DNA of 30,239 bases from Planctomycetota bacterium (GTDB lineage: Bacteria; Planctomycetota; Planctomycetia; Pirellulales; Pirellulaceae): positions 1 through 30,239 of the forward strand of contig JAPLNJ010001200.1 in assembly GCA_026692885.1 (NCBI GenBank), given 5' to 3'. The translations under genes and the position numbers were made by a program. This document shows, one piece after another, positions 16,873 to 24,246 of the stretch. Below the pieces are notes generated by a model, which saw only the letters and a list, made by a program, of their open reading frames with translations, did not search any database and was not told where the DNA came from. How positions within the stretch are numbered: the first letter of the stretch is position 1; each line of letters starts with the position of its first letter.

Positions 16873-17354
16873 CGCAGGGGTCAGACTTGTTGTTCGGTTC
16901 TGGTGGTCCCTCGCAACTCGGCCAGCTGGATTTGGCGACGATCGGCGGCAGAGTCCGCTTCCCGCTGCTTTGCTCGGCGCACCAGGTTGGCTGAACGGTC
17001 CGGATGCCGCAGTCCAAAACGTCTCGACAATTCGGCCAAGTTCACCCCCGTCCAGTGGCGACAAAAGGCAGGCCGCCCTCTCTCGCCCGGCCGCGGCAGA
17101 GCGAAAACCGACGTGCTCCTCCGGGGCCACCGGATGTGCTGTAGCCACGACCTGAAGGGTCGGTTCAAGAGCCACTGCTGGTGCCCGTCGTCAAGAAACA
17201 ATGCACGCCGCCCGTCGCCCCGGGTGACAAACTGGTAGATCGCACCAGGGAAGTGCAGTCTCGGCGGTCGAGGCCTGACGAACCTTCCGGAACGGAATCC
17301 ATCTCCCGCCCAGCGTGCCACCCGCAAAACCGAAAAACAAGTCTGACCCCTGCG
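16873..17354. mobile_element. Decayed RAYT / IS200-like element with terminal inverted repeats
   Basis: The left end 16873-16907 and right end 17320-17354 are inverted copies, both reading inward CGCAGGGGTCAGACTTGTT followed by TTCGGTT, with a handful of mismatches over 35 bases. Inside is a shortened transposase frame on the minus strand. The right half also matches 15539-15747 as a direct repeat. The element lies between ppk2 and the antitoxin-like/HNH pair. Confidence 0.7.
16881..17279 (-). pseudogene. RAYT transposase, internally deleted
   Basis: The frame opens with RPRPPRLHFPGAIYQFVTRG, DGRRALFLDDGHQQWL, the N-terminus of REP-associated Y1 transposases. It closes with VNLAELSRRFGLRHPDRSAN and a Lys/Arg-rich helix, like their C-terminal part. 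The middle, including the HUH and catalytic Tyr region, is missing, and the joined product is under 140 residues against roughly 200-300 normally. The frame survives the deletion without stops, but activity is not expected. Initiation is unclear: no ATG precedes the conserved start closely. Confidence 0.7.
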
Positions 17355-17373
17355 CCCCCTTTTCCAGCGCTCG

Positions 17374-18237
17374 CTACCAGAGTTCTGGCACAAAGGTCTG
17401 ATCGTCGAGCGGCGGGCGCAGGTAGGCACCGGCGGGAGGCCGCGGCGGCAGCGTCTCCGGCGTGGGCGTGAGGTCCTTGTACGGAATCAGGCTCACCAAG
17501 TGGCTGATGCAATTCAGCCGCGCGCATTTCTTGACGTCGGCTTTGACCACATACCAAGGCGCCTGTTTGATATCGGTGTGCGCGAACATCACGTCCTTGG
17601 CCTTGGAATACTCGACCCACCGCGCACGCGATTCGACATCCATGGGGCTAAGCTTCCAGCTGCGCGTGGGATCCTTCATCCGTTTCTGAAAGCGCTGCTC
17701 CTGTTCGTCATCACTGACCGAGAACCAGTACTTGACCAAGATGATCCCGGCTCGGACCAGCATGCGTTCGAACTCCGGGCAGGAACGCAAGAACTCCTGG
17801 TACTCGGGGTCCGTGCAGAATCCCATCACGCGTTCGACTCCCGCCCGGTTGTACCAACTGCGATCAAACAGCACCATTTCCCCAGCGGCCGGCAGGTGGG
17901 CCACATAGCGTTGGAAGTACCAGCTGGTCTTCTCCCGTTCCGTCGGCCGCCCCAACGCGACAACACGGCAGATACGCGGATTCAGGCACTCGGTAATCCG
18001 TTTGATCACGCCCCCCTTTCCAGCGGCGTCACGGCCCTCGAAGAGCACCACGACTTTCAGCCCCTCGTGCTTGATCCATTCCTGCTGCTTGACCAACTCG
18101 ACTTGCAGCCGGGCCAATTCGTGCTCGTAGGTCGGGTTGTCAATCTTATGCGGCTGGGCCTTGACATCGCCACCTAGCGTACGGGCGTGGTCGTCAGCAC
18201 CGTGAGCGGTCTCGGCGTCCGGCCTGTGCTCCTTCAT
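17374..18237 (-). CDS. ppk2: Polyphosphate kinase 2
   Basis: PPK2-family kinase that transfers phosphate between polyphosphate and nucleoside di- or monophosphates, 287 residues. The Walker A loop FEGRDAAGKGG (66-76), Walker B region LFDRSWYNRAGVE (123-135) and a lid rich in Arg/Lys around QRFQKRMKDPTRSWKLSP are all present. The ATG at 18237 has GAGG 5 bases upstream and is preferred to a TTG 39 bases earlier. The C-terminal extension (PETLPPRPPAGAYLRPPLDD) resembles class I members. It stands alone, with the membrane-protein gene 183 bases upstream on the same strand. It probably serves in phosphate and energy storage. Confidence 0.93.
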   Translation of the reverse strand: MKEHRPDAETAHGADDHARTLGGDVKAQPHKIDNPTYEHELARLQVELVKQQEWIKHEGLKVVVLFEGRDAAGKGGVIKRITECLNPRICRVVALGRPTEREKTSWYFQRYVAHLPAAGEMVLFDRSWYNRAGVERVMGFCTDPEYQEFLRSCPEFERMLVRAGIILVKYWFSVSDDEQEQRFQKRMKDPTRSWKLSPMDVESRARWVEYSKAKDVMFAHTDIKQAPWYVVKADVKKCARLNCISHLVSLIPYKDLTPTPETLPPRPPAGAYLRPPLDDQTFVPELW

Positions 18238-18420
18238 GGTGTCCTCGCGTTCTGCTATGCCTGCGGCCCGGGCCAACGCCAGCGTCAGGCGGATACGGGA
18301 ACGATTCCCCAGTAGCGTACTGGAGCGCGAGGTTGATGTCCAGCCTCTGCAGTCGGTGTTCCACGATGGGCACCGCAGCAGCCGTGTCCACTCGATCGAC
18401 GAACCTCTCTGGCGTTATGG

Positions 18421-19107
18421 CTACTTGGCTCGTCCGGTGCGTCCGGTGACCAGCACGCTGCCGTCGCGGAGGGAGATGGACTCCAGGATCATCTCGCGAC
18501 CTCGATTCTGCTCCGCTTGTGTTGGGATCTGAATCAAAGCGACCGGGTCGGCTTGCTCCTGCGACCAGCGGAGCGGCAGGGCGCGCTGGCGGGCCAGGGT
18601 CGTCACCGCGTCCAGCACTTGCTTGAGCGGCAGCGGCACTCGACCGGCGCGCATCTCCCGAATCCGCACAGCCAATTCGTTGGGGTTGTCCGTCAGAAAG
18701 ACCGCGACGGTCAGTGACAAGACCACCCGCCAATGTTGGTCTTCGTAGCGGCACGCCAGTTGGACATTGTCTGGCGAGATTTTCACGCGAGGGTCACGGA
18801 CGCCTCGCGGCAGCATTTGCGTGAACTTCCGCTCCAGGTCCGCCGCCAGCCACGCATTCAGCTGTTGCTCGGTGAACTCCGCCTCCCAAGAACCCTCGCG
18901 GCGGGCGTGGTTGTGCAGTTCCAACACCTGCCGCTCCAACTGGTCGCTGGTCTGCCGCAGGAACTGCGGCGTGAACTGCTCCGCCGCCGCCTGCTGGTAA
19001 AAGTCCGGCACGTGCTGCGTGGCGCGGTAGAGCAGCCACAGGCCGAGCGCCCCGGCGACCAGGATCACGATCGCGGCCCACAAGAGTCTTCGGAATACTG
19101 GTCGCAC
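18421..19107 (-). CDS. Hypothetical one-pass membrane protein
   Basis: About 228 residues from the GTG at 19107; the frame is open to a TTG at 19179 with no ribosome site, so the start is uncertain. A membrane helix near the N-terminus (LLWAAIVILVAGALGLWLLY) is followed by a periplasm-like region with FYQQAAAEQFTPQFLRQ, a coiled stretch, and FTEQQLNAWLAADLERKF. Later repeats of beta-type sequence end ILESISLRDGSVLVTGRTGR. I recognise the layout from planctomycete conserved proteins of unknown role, but no domain name. No functional link to ppk2 is evident. Confidence 0.7.
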   Translation of the reverse strand: MRPVFRRLLWAAIVILVAGALGLWLLYRATQHVPDFYQQAAAEQFTPQFLRQTSDQLERQVLELHNHARREGSWEAEFTEQQLNAWLAADLERKFTQMLPRGVRDPRVKISPDNVQLACRYEDQHWRVVLSLTVAVFLTDNPNELAVRIREMRAGRVPLPLKQVLDAVTTLARQRALPLRWSQEQADPVALIQIPTQAEQNRGREMILESISLRDGSVLVTGRTGRAK

Positions 19108-19360
19108 GGTCGGTCTCGTCTGGCGATGCAGTGTCTGTCCGTTTCTTCCCAGGAGTCCCGCCCTGTTCCGGGAACGCAAAGCCGGGAGGGCGAGGCTCCT
19201 GCCGAGCCGTGGGCAACCCCGCGGCGCAGGCTACCGCATTCTAGCAGCACGAATTCTCACCGACACCCCACAGTACCGTTTGTCAAGTGGTGCGTGCAGC
19301 GGTTCTCGACAACGTCCACGATTTCTTTTCTTGTGGGGCGGCAAAGGTGATCCGTTTGGC

Positions 19361-19366
19361 TATAAT
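19361..19366 (+). promoter_or_regulatory. Possible -10 box of UVR-motif gene
   Basis: TATAAT stands 57 bases before the ATG at 19424. The region around it is AT-richer than its neighbours. No convincing -35 hexamer is found at 16-18 bases upstream. Confidence 0.35.
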
Positions 19367-19423
19367 TGTCGGTGTCGAGTGATCGAGGAACGAGGTCTTT
19401 CCAAATCTCGGAAAGAAGTACTT

Positions 19424-20173
19424 ATGGCCAGACGCAAGAACCACAACATCGATGGCCTGCTCCGGCAGTGGGAGTATGACCCGGAGACGGTCAACGTGCG
19501 CATGGAAAAAGGTGACGACGGTCGCGCCGTGATCCAAATGCGGGTCGACATGGGACTTCTGCAGTTGGAAACCTCGAACCGGCCGGATGGCGCCCGGCCA
19601 TTTGGTTTCGAAACGTACTACGACTACCTGGTGAGCGAGGCGATTCACGACGACGACTTCGTGGTGAGCGACGCGCAGTGCGCCGAAGTGGATCGCGAAT
19701 TCGTCCAGTTCTACCATCGCCGTATCTGTTGGCTGACCGTGCGCGAGTTTCACCAAGCGGTCAGCGATGCCGACCACACGCTAGCACTGATGGACTTCTG
19801 CGCCCGCCATTCACCGGACGAGCAGTGGACCTTCTCCCATGAGCAATATCGCCCGTTCGTGATGTTTCATCGCACGCAGGCGGCGGCTCTCGCCGAACTG
19901 GAGGAGGACTCACCCGAAGCAGCGATCCATGAAATCAATCTGGGACTCGATCAATTGCGCGGGTTGTTTGCGAAACACGAGGCGGAGGAACTTTTCGATG
20001 ACGACGACTTGGTCGTACGTCTGACGGAGCTGCGTGAATCGCTCCGCGACCACTATTCCGTCGGCCGCACGCTCCATGAACAGCTGCAGGATGCGGTCGC
20101 CAAGGAACAGTACGAATTGGCCGCCAAGCTCCGCGACGAACTGGTCCAGCGCGAGATGCAGTTTCGGCGGTGA
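19424..20173 (+). CDS. UvrB/UvrC-motif protein
   Basis: A 249-residue cytoplasmic protein. The C-terminal 35 residues form a UVR motif (LHEQLQDAVAKEQYELAAKL, then RDELVQRE), the helical hairpin through which UvrB and UvrC touch each other and which is also found in ClpC-type adaptors such as McsA. The rest (1-205) matches no nuclease or helicase that I can see and is rich in acidic residues. The ATG at 19424 has GAAAGAAG about 6 bases upstream, and the longer open frame has no start signal. It could be a protein-interaction adaptor. It is transcribed toward the minus-strand larB cluster with a palindrome between. Confidence 0.8.
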   Translation: MARRKNHNIDGLLRQWEYDPETVNVRMEKGDDGRAVIQMRVDMGLLQLETSNRPDGARPFGFETYYDYLVSEAIHDDDFVVSDAQCAEVDREFVQFYHRRICWLTVREFHQAVSDADHTLALMDFCARHSPDEQWTFSHEQYRPFVMFHRTQAAALAELEEDSPEAAIHEINLGLDQLRGLFAKHEAEELFDDDDLVVRLTELRESLRDHYSVGRTLHEQLQDAVAKEQYELAAKLRDELVQREMQFRR

Positions 20174-20298
20174 CGTGGTCACGCCTGGAACGACGCCCGA
20201 GTCCGGCGGACCAAATCTCGCTTGAGTTGGCCCAACAGCGTCACAATGGTCTTCCCCGCAAAGCCGCGTCAGAGTCTGAGGCTGTGTGATGCGCGCAT

Positions 20299-20352
20299 CC
20301 CGTAGGTCAGGCTTTCCAGGCTGACGTCAGCCTGGAAAGCCTGACCTACGGG
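20299..20352. repeat. Palindromic repeat, possible bidirectional terminator
   Basis: CCCGTAGGTCAGGCTTTCCA and its reverse complement meet at GACGTC, forming a near-perfect 54-base palindrome. One arm recurs at 1178-1203. It lies between two convergent genes, so it may end transcription from both sides. There is no trailing T-run. Confidence 0.75.
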
Positions 20353-20372
20353 GTTGCGACCGCAGAGCCGCG

Positions 20373-20525
20373 TCAGGTCTTCTTCTTGGCGGACTTGGCA
20401 TCCTTCTTGGCCACCGTGGATTTGGTTCCCGCGGTTTTCTTGGACGCTGCGTCGCCGCCAAACGCGGCGGAAAATCTATTCGCGTACTGCCTCGACGAAC
20501 GACTGCGGATAATCGGACCACTCAT
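20373..20525 (-). CDS. Small basic protein (planctomycete-type, 50 residues)
   Basis: It starts MSGPIIRSRSSRQYANRFSA and AFGGDAASK, and ends in a Lys/Ala-rich tail (TVAKKDAKSAKKKT). The ATG at 20525 has AAGGAG exactly 8 bases upstream, a strong ribosome site. The opening 'SGPIIR' and the AFGG-Lys-rich tail resemble short proteins I recall from planctomycete genomes, some much longer in the Lys-rich tail. The high charge suggests nucleic-acid binding. It begins 12 bases after the larB stop, so it is likely in the same transcript. Confidence 0.7.
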   Translation of the reverse strand: MSGPIIRSRSSRQYANRFSAAFGGDAASKKTAGTKSTVAKKDAKSAKKKT

Positions 20526-20537
20526 CGCTACGACTCC

Positions 20538-21338
20538 TTAAACTGGCTCAGACTTGCCGGACAGCCGTGAGCGTTCCCGACGGTGGGCAATCAGCCCGGC
20601 GACATAACCGCCCTTGAAACCGGCATCAATGTTCACGACGGTGACGTTGGCTGCACAACTATTCAACATTCCCAGCAAGGCGGCCAGGCCGCCAAAACTG
20701 GCTCCATAACCGACGCTGGTCGGCACTGCGACGACGGGACAGTCCACATGGCCGCCGACCACGCTGGGCAGGGCACCTTCCATACCGGCGACGACGATGA
20801 CCGCGTCGACATCACGCAACTTGTCCAGGTGGGCCAACAACCGATGCGGTCCGGCCACCCCCACGTCGTGGATCATCGTCACGGCAACACCCATCCAATC
20901 CAACGTTTCCCGCGCTTCTTCAGCCACGGCCAGATCGCTGGCCCCGGCTGTCACCAGCGCGACGCGTCCTGCGGCCGGGCTGGCGGCCCCCTGCGTCCCA
21001 TCCGCACAGGCGATGCGGAACGTGCGGGCGTTTTCGTTGTACCGCCCCGCCGGAAACTCAGCCTGCAACGGCACGGCCTTTTCCGGGCTGATCCGAGTGG
21101 CCAGAACGGCGATGTGGGACTCGAGCAGCCTCCGGAAGATTCGCTTGAGCATGTCGACGCCCTTGCCTTCCCCGAAGACAACTTCGGGAAAACCGCAACG
21201 TCGGCCGCGGTCCAGGTCCAGGGTGACCTCACCCAATTCGGCGGCCGCAGGACGAGCCACCTGCTGCACGAAGTCCACCAGCGCGACTTCGCCGCCCAGG
21301 AACCGCTTCGCCAACTGTTCCACTTCGTGTGCTTGCAT
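20538..21338 (-). CDS. larB: Nickel-pincer cofactor biosynthesis protein LarB
   Basis: A 266-residue carboxylase/hydrolase that starts synthesis of the nickel-pincer nucleotide of lactate racemase-like enzymes from nicotinic acid adenine dinucleotide. The N-terminal half has LDLDRGRRCGFPEVVFGEGK. The C-terminal half is PurE-like, with VTAGASDLAVAEEA, VGVAGPHRLL, VVAGMEGALPSVVGG and VPTSVGYGASFGG. No larC or larE is in this window, so the rest of the pathway must be elsewhere if complete. The gene starts 3 bases after the stop of the 75-residue gene and is probably translationally coupled to it, since no strong ribosome site is seen. Confidence 0.93.
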   Translation of the reverse strand: MQAHEVEQLAKRFLGGEVALVDFVQQVARPAAAELGEVTLDLDRGRRCGFPEVVFGEGKGVDMLKRIFRRLLESHIAVLATRISPEKAVPLQAEFPAGRYNENARTFRIACADGTQGAASPAAGRVALVTAGASDLAVAEEARETLDWMGVAVTMIHDVGVAGPHRLLAHLDKLRDVDAVIVVAGMEGALPSVVGGHVDCPVVAVPTSVGYGASFGGLAALLGMLNSCAANVTVVNIDAGFKGGYVAGLIAHRRERSRLSGKSEPV

Positions 21339-21341
21339 GGG

Positions 21342-21569
21342 TTACACCCAGTCCAAACCTGTGACGCGCGGGACGCGTTCCTTGTAATCGCCGAGCAGAC
21401 CACCGATGACATCCCATTGATCTTGCCGCCGTACTTCGATGTCCCCGAATTCATTGACCCGCACAATCGTCTCCGGCTCGACCCGCACGACGTGCAGATC
21501 CGCGGCGTGCAATTCGCCGGCATTGATCACCTGGGCCAGGGTGCCGCCTGTCATTTCAACGAATCTCAT
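21342..21569 (-). CDS. Conserved small hypothetical protein
   Basis: A 75-residue cytoplasmic protein beginning MRFVEMTGGTLAQVI, with VVRVEPETIVRVNEFGDIEV and ending VIGGLLGDYKERVPRVTGLDWV. I recall similar sequences in planctomycetes, but no function is known to me. The ribosome site AAAGGTGG lies 3-4 bases before the ATG, which is close. It precedes larB by 3 bases, a link worth noting. Confidence 0.75.
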   Translation of the reverse strand: MRFVEMTGGTLAQVINAGELHAADLHVVRVEPETIVRVNEFGDIEVRRQDQWDVIGGLLGDYKERVPRVTGLDWV

Positions 21570-21627
21570 GGTCCACCTTTGTCCTTGCGGAACCGCCGGA
21601 GAATAACTTCTTCCTTTGCATTGCTAC

Positions 21628-21667
21628 CCCTTACCCCACCCCTCTCCCCGGAGTACCCGGGCGAGGA
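21628..21667. repeat. REP-like palindrome, family copy 2
   Basis: CCCCTCTCCCCGGAGTACCC with GGGCGAGG, the same family as 416-446. It lies in the 100-base gap between rsmA and the 75-residue gene, just outside the rsmA stop. Confidence 0.7.
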
Positions 21668-21669
21668 AG

Positions 21670-22593
21670 CTATTTATCGGATGCCCTGCCGTCCTGTGCC
21701 AGTCGTGCACGGACCGCCTCGCACAACGCCAACAGCTCCGCGACGTCCAATTCTTCCGCGCGACACATGGGGTCGAGCCTCTGCTGGCCGAGCACCGCAT
21801 CGACGTCCGCCTTCTCCAGACGGTCCTTGAACGCGCTCACCAGTTCACTGCGCAAGAACTTGCGGCGGTGAAAGAACATGGCCCGCACAAAGGTGTGGAA
21901 GAAGGCCAGATCGGGAATGCGATTGCGCCGGTCGGGTTGGGGCACAATCTGGATGATCGCTGACTCGACCTTCGGCCTGGGCCAAAACACGCTGGGCGGC
22001 ATGATCCGGACGATGGTGGTGTCGCACTGGCTTTGCACCCACACGCTCAGGGCGCTGTAATCCTTGCAGCGGGGCCGTGCCGTGATCCGCTCGGCCAGTT
22101 CCTTCTGGATGGTCACCGTCATGGACACCGGCAGGAACTCGGTGGACAGCAGGTTAGACACGATGGGCGTGGCGATGTGGAACGGCAGGTTCGCCACGAG
22201 CTTCAATCGCCGCCGTCCGTCGGCCTGCAATTGCTCCCGCACCGCCGCGATGAGTCGTGGGTCGAGGCAGTTCTTGTTCTTGAGGGCATCCTGTTGCAGC
22301 AGCGTGACGTTGGTGTGAGCCAGCAGCTGGTCGCTCGCCAACTGGAACAGGTTTCGATCGACTTCGACCGTCACGACCGCCGCCGCTTTTTCGGCGATCA
22401 GCGCCGTCAGCGAACCGGTACCCGTCCCGATTTCGAGGACCACGTCCGTCGGGCCGATATCTGCGGCGTCCACCAGCAACTGCACCAGGTTCAGGTCCAC
22501 CAGGAAGTTCTGCCCGTACTTATTGACGGGCCGAATCCCAGCTTCCCGAAACCGCTGGATCAAGAACGAAACCGTTTGACGCGGAGAATTCAT
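21670..22593 (-). CDS. rsmA: 16S rRNA dimethyladenosine transferase
   Basis: RsmA/KsgA dimethylates A1518 and A1519 of 16S rRNA during small-subunit assembly. The protein has 307 residues, a little longer than E. coli KsgA. Typical motifs are NKYGQNFLVD near the start, SAM-binding LEIGTGTGSLT, ANLPFHIATPI (the NLPF motif) and SVFWPRPKVESAI. The ATG at 22593 lies one base past the stop codon of the DUF1080 gene (TAG C ATG). A longer open frame upstream is only the DUF1080 gene in another frame. It is thus the second gene of a minus-strand cluster. Confidence 0.93.
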   Translation of the reverse strand: MNSPRQTVSFLIQRFREAGIRPVNKYGQNFLVDLNLVQLLVDAADIGPTDVVLEIGTGTGSLTALIAEKAAAVVTVEVDRNLFQLASDQLLAHTNVTLLQQDALKNKNCLDPRLIAAVREQLQADGRRRLKLVANLPFHIATPIVSNLLSTEFLPVSMTVTIQKELAERITARPRCKDYSALSVWVQSQCDTTIVRIMPPSVFWPRPKVESAIIQIVPQPDRRNRIPDLAFFHTFVRAMFFHRRKFLRSELVSAFKDRLEKADVDAVLGQQRLDPMCRAEELDVAELLALCEAVRARLAQDGRASDK

Positions 22594-22594
22594 G

Positions 22595-23578
22595 CTATTT
22601 CTCGACCACCCAAATATTCCGGTACACGACCGGATTCCCGTGGCCCTGCAGATACAACGCATCCGGACCGGGGCCTTCGGCATGCCGTCCTGGCGTGCCT
22701 TTGGGCAGTTCCAGATTGTCGTGAATCAGCACGCCGTTGTGCTTGACCGTGACCCGCGCGGGGCTGACCTTATTGCCCTGCTGGTCATAGCGGGCCGCCG
22801 TGAATTCGCAGTCATAGGTCTGCCAAGTGAGCGGCGGGAAGCACATATTCACCAGCGGCTTGCCGATGGTATAGATGCCGCCGCACTCGTTGTTCTCGCC
22901 CTCCAAGCCGAAGGAATCGAGCACCTGGACTTCGTAGCGGCTTTGCAGGTACACACCGCTGTTGCCCCGGCCCTGCCCGCGTGCGAAAGGGCAGAACGGA
23001 GTGCGAAATTCGATGTGCAGCACATGCTCGCCGAATTTCTTTTTGCTCGAACAATCGGCCGCCAGCAGTTGTCCCTCCGTCAACTTCCCCTTGTCGAACT
23101 CATCCGCCTGGCTGCCATCGAAGAGCACGACCGCGCCGGGCGGCGGCTTCGCACCGGAGGTGGAACTCTGACGCTGAACCTGCTTCAGCGTGCCGATCGA
23201 CTGCCCTTCCCGAAGCACCGTCAATGCACCGTTCTTAATCGTGGCGGTCCAGTCATCCGACTTGAAGTTAGTTACGCCGTCGGCGGTCTGCCCACTCGCT
23301 CGGATACGCTCGTCACCGCGTTTCCATCCCTCCCCAGGCAGTCCACCGTGGTAGCCGACCAGATCAAACTTTCCGTCCCCCAACGCCACCACCTGGGCGC
23401 CCCAGGTCTGTGGGCCAGCGTCTTGCACGGTGCCCAGATACTCGCCCTGGACCGCATAGTCGGGGCCGGCTTGGGCCGGGTCGGTGAAGGTCGGCTGCTG
23501 GTCTGCCGCCGCCAGGAGCAGGGGCGCGAACGCGATCAGCAACGCGGGGACGAAACCGAAATACAGCGACTTCCACAT
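22595..23578 (-). CDS. 3-keto-disaccharide hydrolase (DUF1080) family protein, secreted
   Basis: A 327-residue exported protein. The signal peptide is LYFGFVPALLIAFAPLLLAA, cut near AAADQ. A beta-rich N-terminal domain (about 30-140) precedes the DUF1080 concanavalin-like fold (about 150-327), which has PPGAVVLFDGS, HIEFRTPF, RGNSGVYLQSRYEVQVLDSF and VVYRNIWVVEK. The family hydrolyses 3-keto sugars or is linked to polysaccharide breakdown, and it is expanded in planctomycetes. It is read through into rsmA with one base between stop and start, a surprising mix of a secreted hydrolase and an rRNA enzyme. Confidence 0.9.
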   Translation of the reverse strand: MWKSLYFGFVPALLIAFAPLLLAAADQQPTFTDPAQAGPDYAVQGEYLGTVQDAGPQTWGAQVVALGDGKFDLVGYHGGLPGEGWKRGDERIRASGQTADGVTNFKSDDWTATIKNGALTVLREGQSIGTLKQVQRQSSTSGAKPPPGAVVLFDGSQADEFDKGKLTEGQLLAADCSSKKKFGEHVLHIEFRTPFCPFARGQGRGNSGVYLQSRYEVQVLDSFGLEGENNECGGIYTIGKPLVNMCFPPLTWQTYDCEFTAARYDQQGNKVSPARVTVKHNGVLIHDNLELPKGTPGRHAEGPGPDALYLQGHGNPVVYRNIWVVEK

Positions 23579-24246
23579 AGTGCTTCTCCATAGACTGTCA
23601 ACGAGGATCGCAGACGAATGCGTGTTATGGTACGGGAGCCGCGGTCCGAACGCAAGTTGCGTCGTTCAACCCATGTCGTCTAGCCCGGAGCCGGATACCC
23701 ACTTGCGGGCGGCGACAGCGTCGCATGTTTTCCCACCGCCGTCGTTGTTGGATCCGGCGAAAAGTGGCTAAGACCTTTTGCACGGAAAAAACCTCCCAGG
23801 GTGCTGCAAGGGATAGGCGAAAACCGCCTTCATCATATCTCCCAGGATTGTACCTCTATTCTGCTTCGGTCTCCATCCGTGCTTTGGCTCTGCCATCCGC
23901 GCGAGAAACAAAACCTGTACGGCACAAACATCGCGTCACGACGACGGTTCTAGGCGGCTACGCGCCTGGTTGCCAGGGACTTGACGGCTTCAGTATCCAT
24001 GAATTCAGAGATCAAGCCATGCGTGCAACTGATGTAGAAGCCGTTGAACCACCGGGGCAGGCCCGTGAATCGTGGATGCTCAGGACCGGCCGAAGAACAA
24101 CTTCGGCATTTGCTGTTCGGCCCCTCACCCCAACCCTCTCCCCGGAGTACCGGGGCGAGGGAGTTGTTTTTCGGCCGTGACTCACGTTCGAGGCAAATCG
24201 TCGACTAAGCCTCGTCGAAACGGCCCACGAACGCTAGAATCCTCGC
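23579..24246. other. Gene-free stretch
   Basis: There are 668 bases between divergent DUF1080 and U32 peptidase genes with no coding frame I believe. A frame at 23725-24180 on the plus strand has no domain, and its end is translated repeat. It holds the REP-like palindrome (24121-24163) and must contain promoters for both neighbours, but none was identified with confidence. A conserved small RNA is possible and was not recognised. Confidence 0.5.
24121..24163. repeat. REP-like palindrome, family copy 3
   Basis: CCCCTCACCCCAACCCTCTC, then CCCGGAGTACCGGGGCGAGG. It is almost identical to the copy inside the U32 peptidase gene at 25994-26034. Confidence 0.75.

Noticed and set aside
16739..17017. 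Longer start for the antitoxin-like protein
   Set aside because: The extension crosses the RAYT terminal repeat and lacks a ribosome site, while the ATG at 16738 has GGTGGAGG at 8 bases.
20583..21830. Long plus-strand open frame (about 415 codons)
   Set aside because: It is antisense to larB and the 75-residue gene, and its translation is His/Gln/Arg-rich, typical of shadow frames.
23725..24180. Plus-strand frame of 151 codons in the gene-free gap
   Set aside because: No ribosome site or domain, and its last third is translated REP-like repeat.
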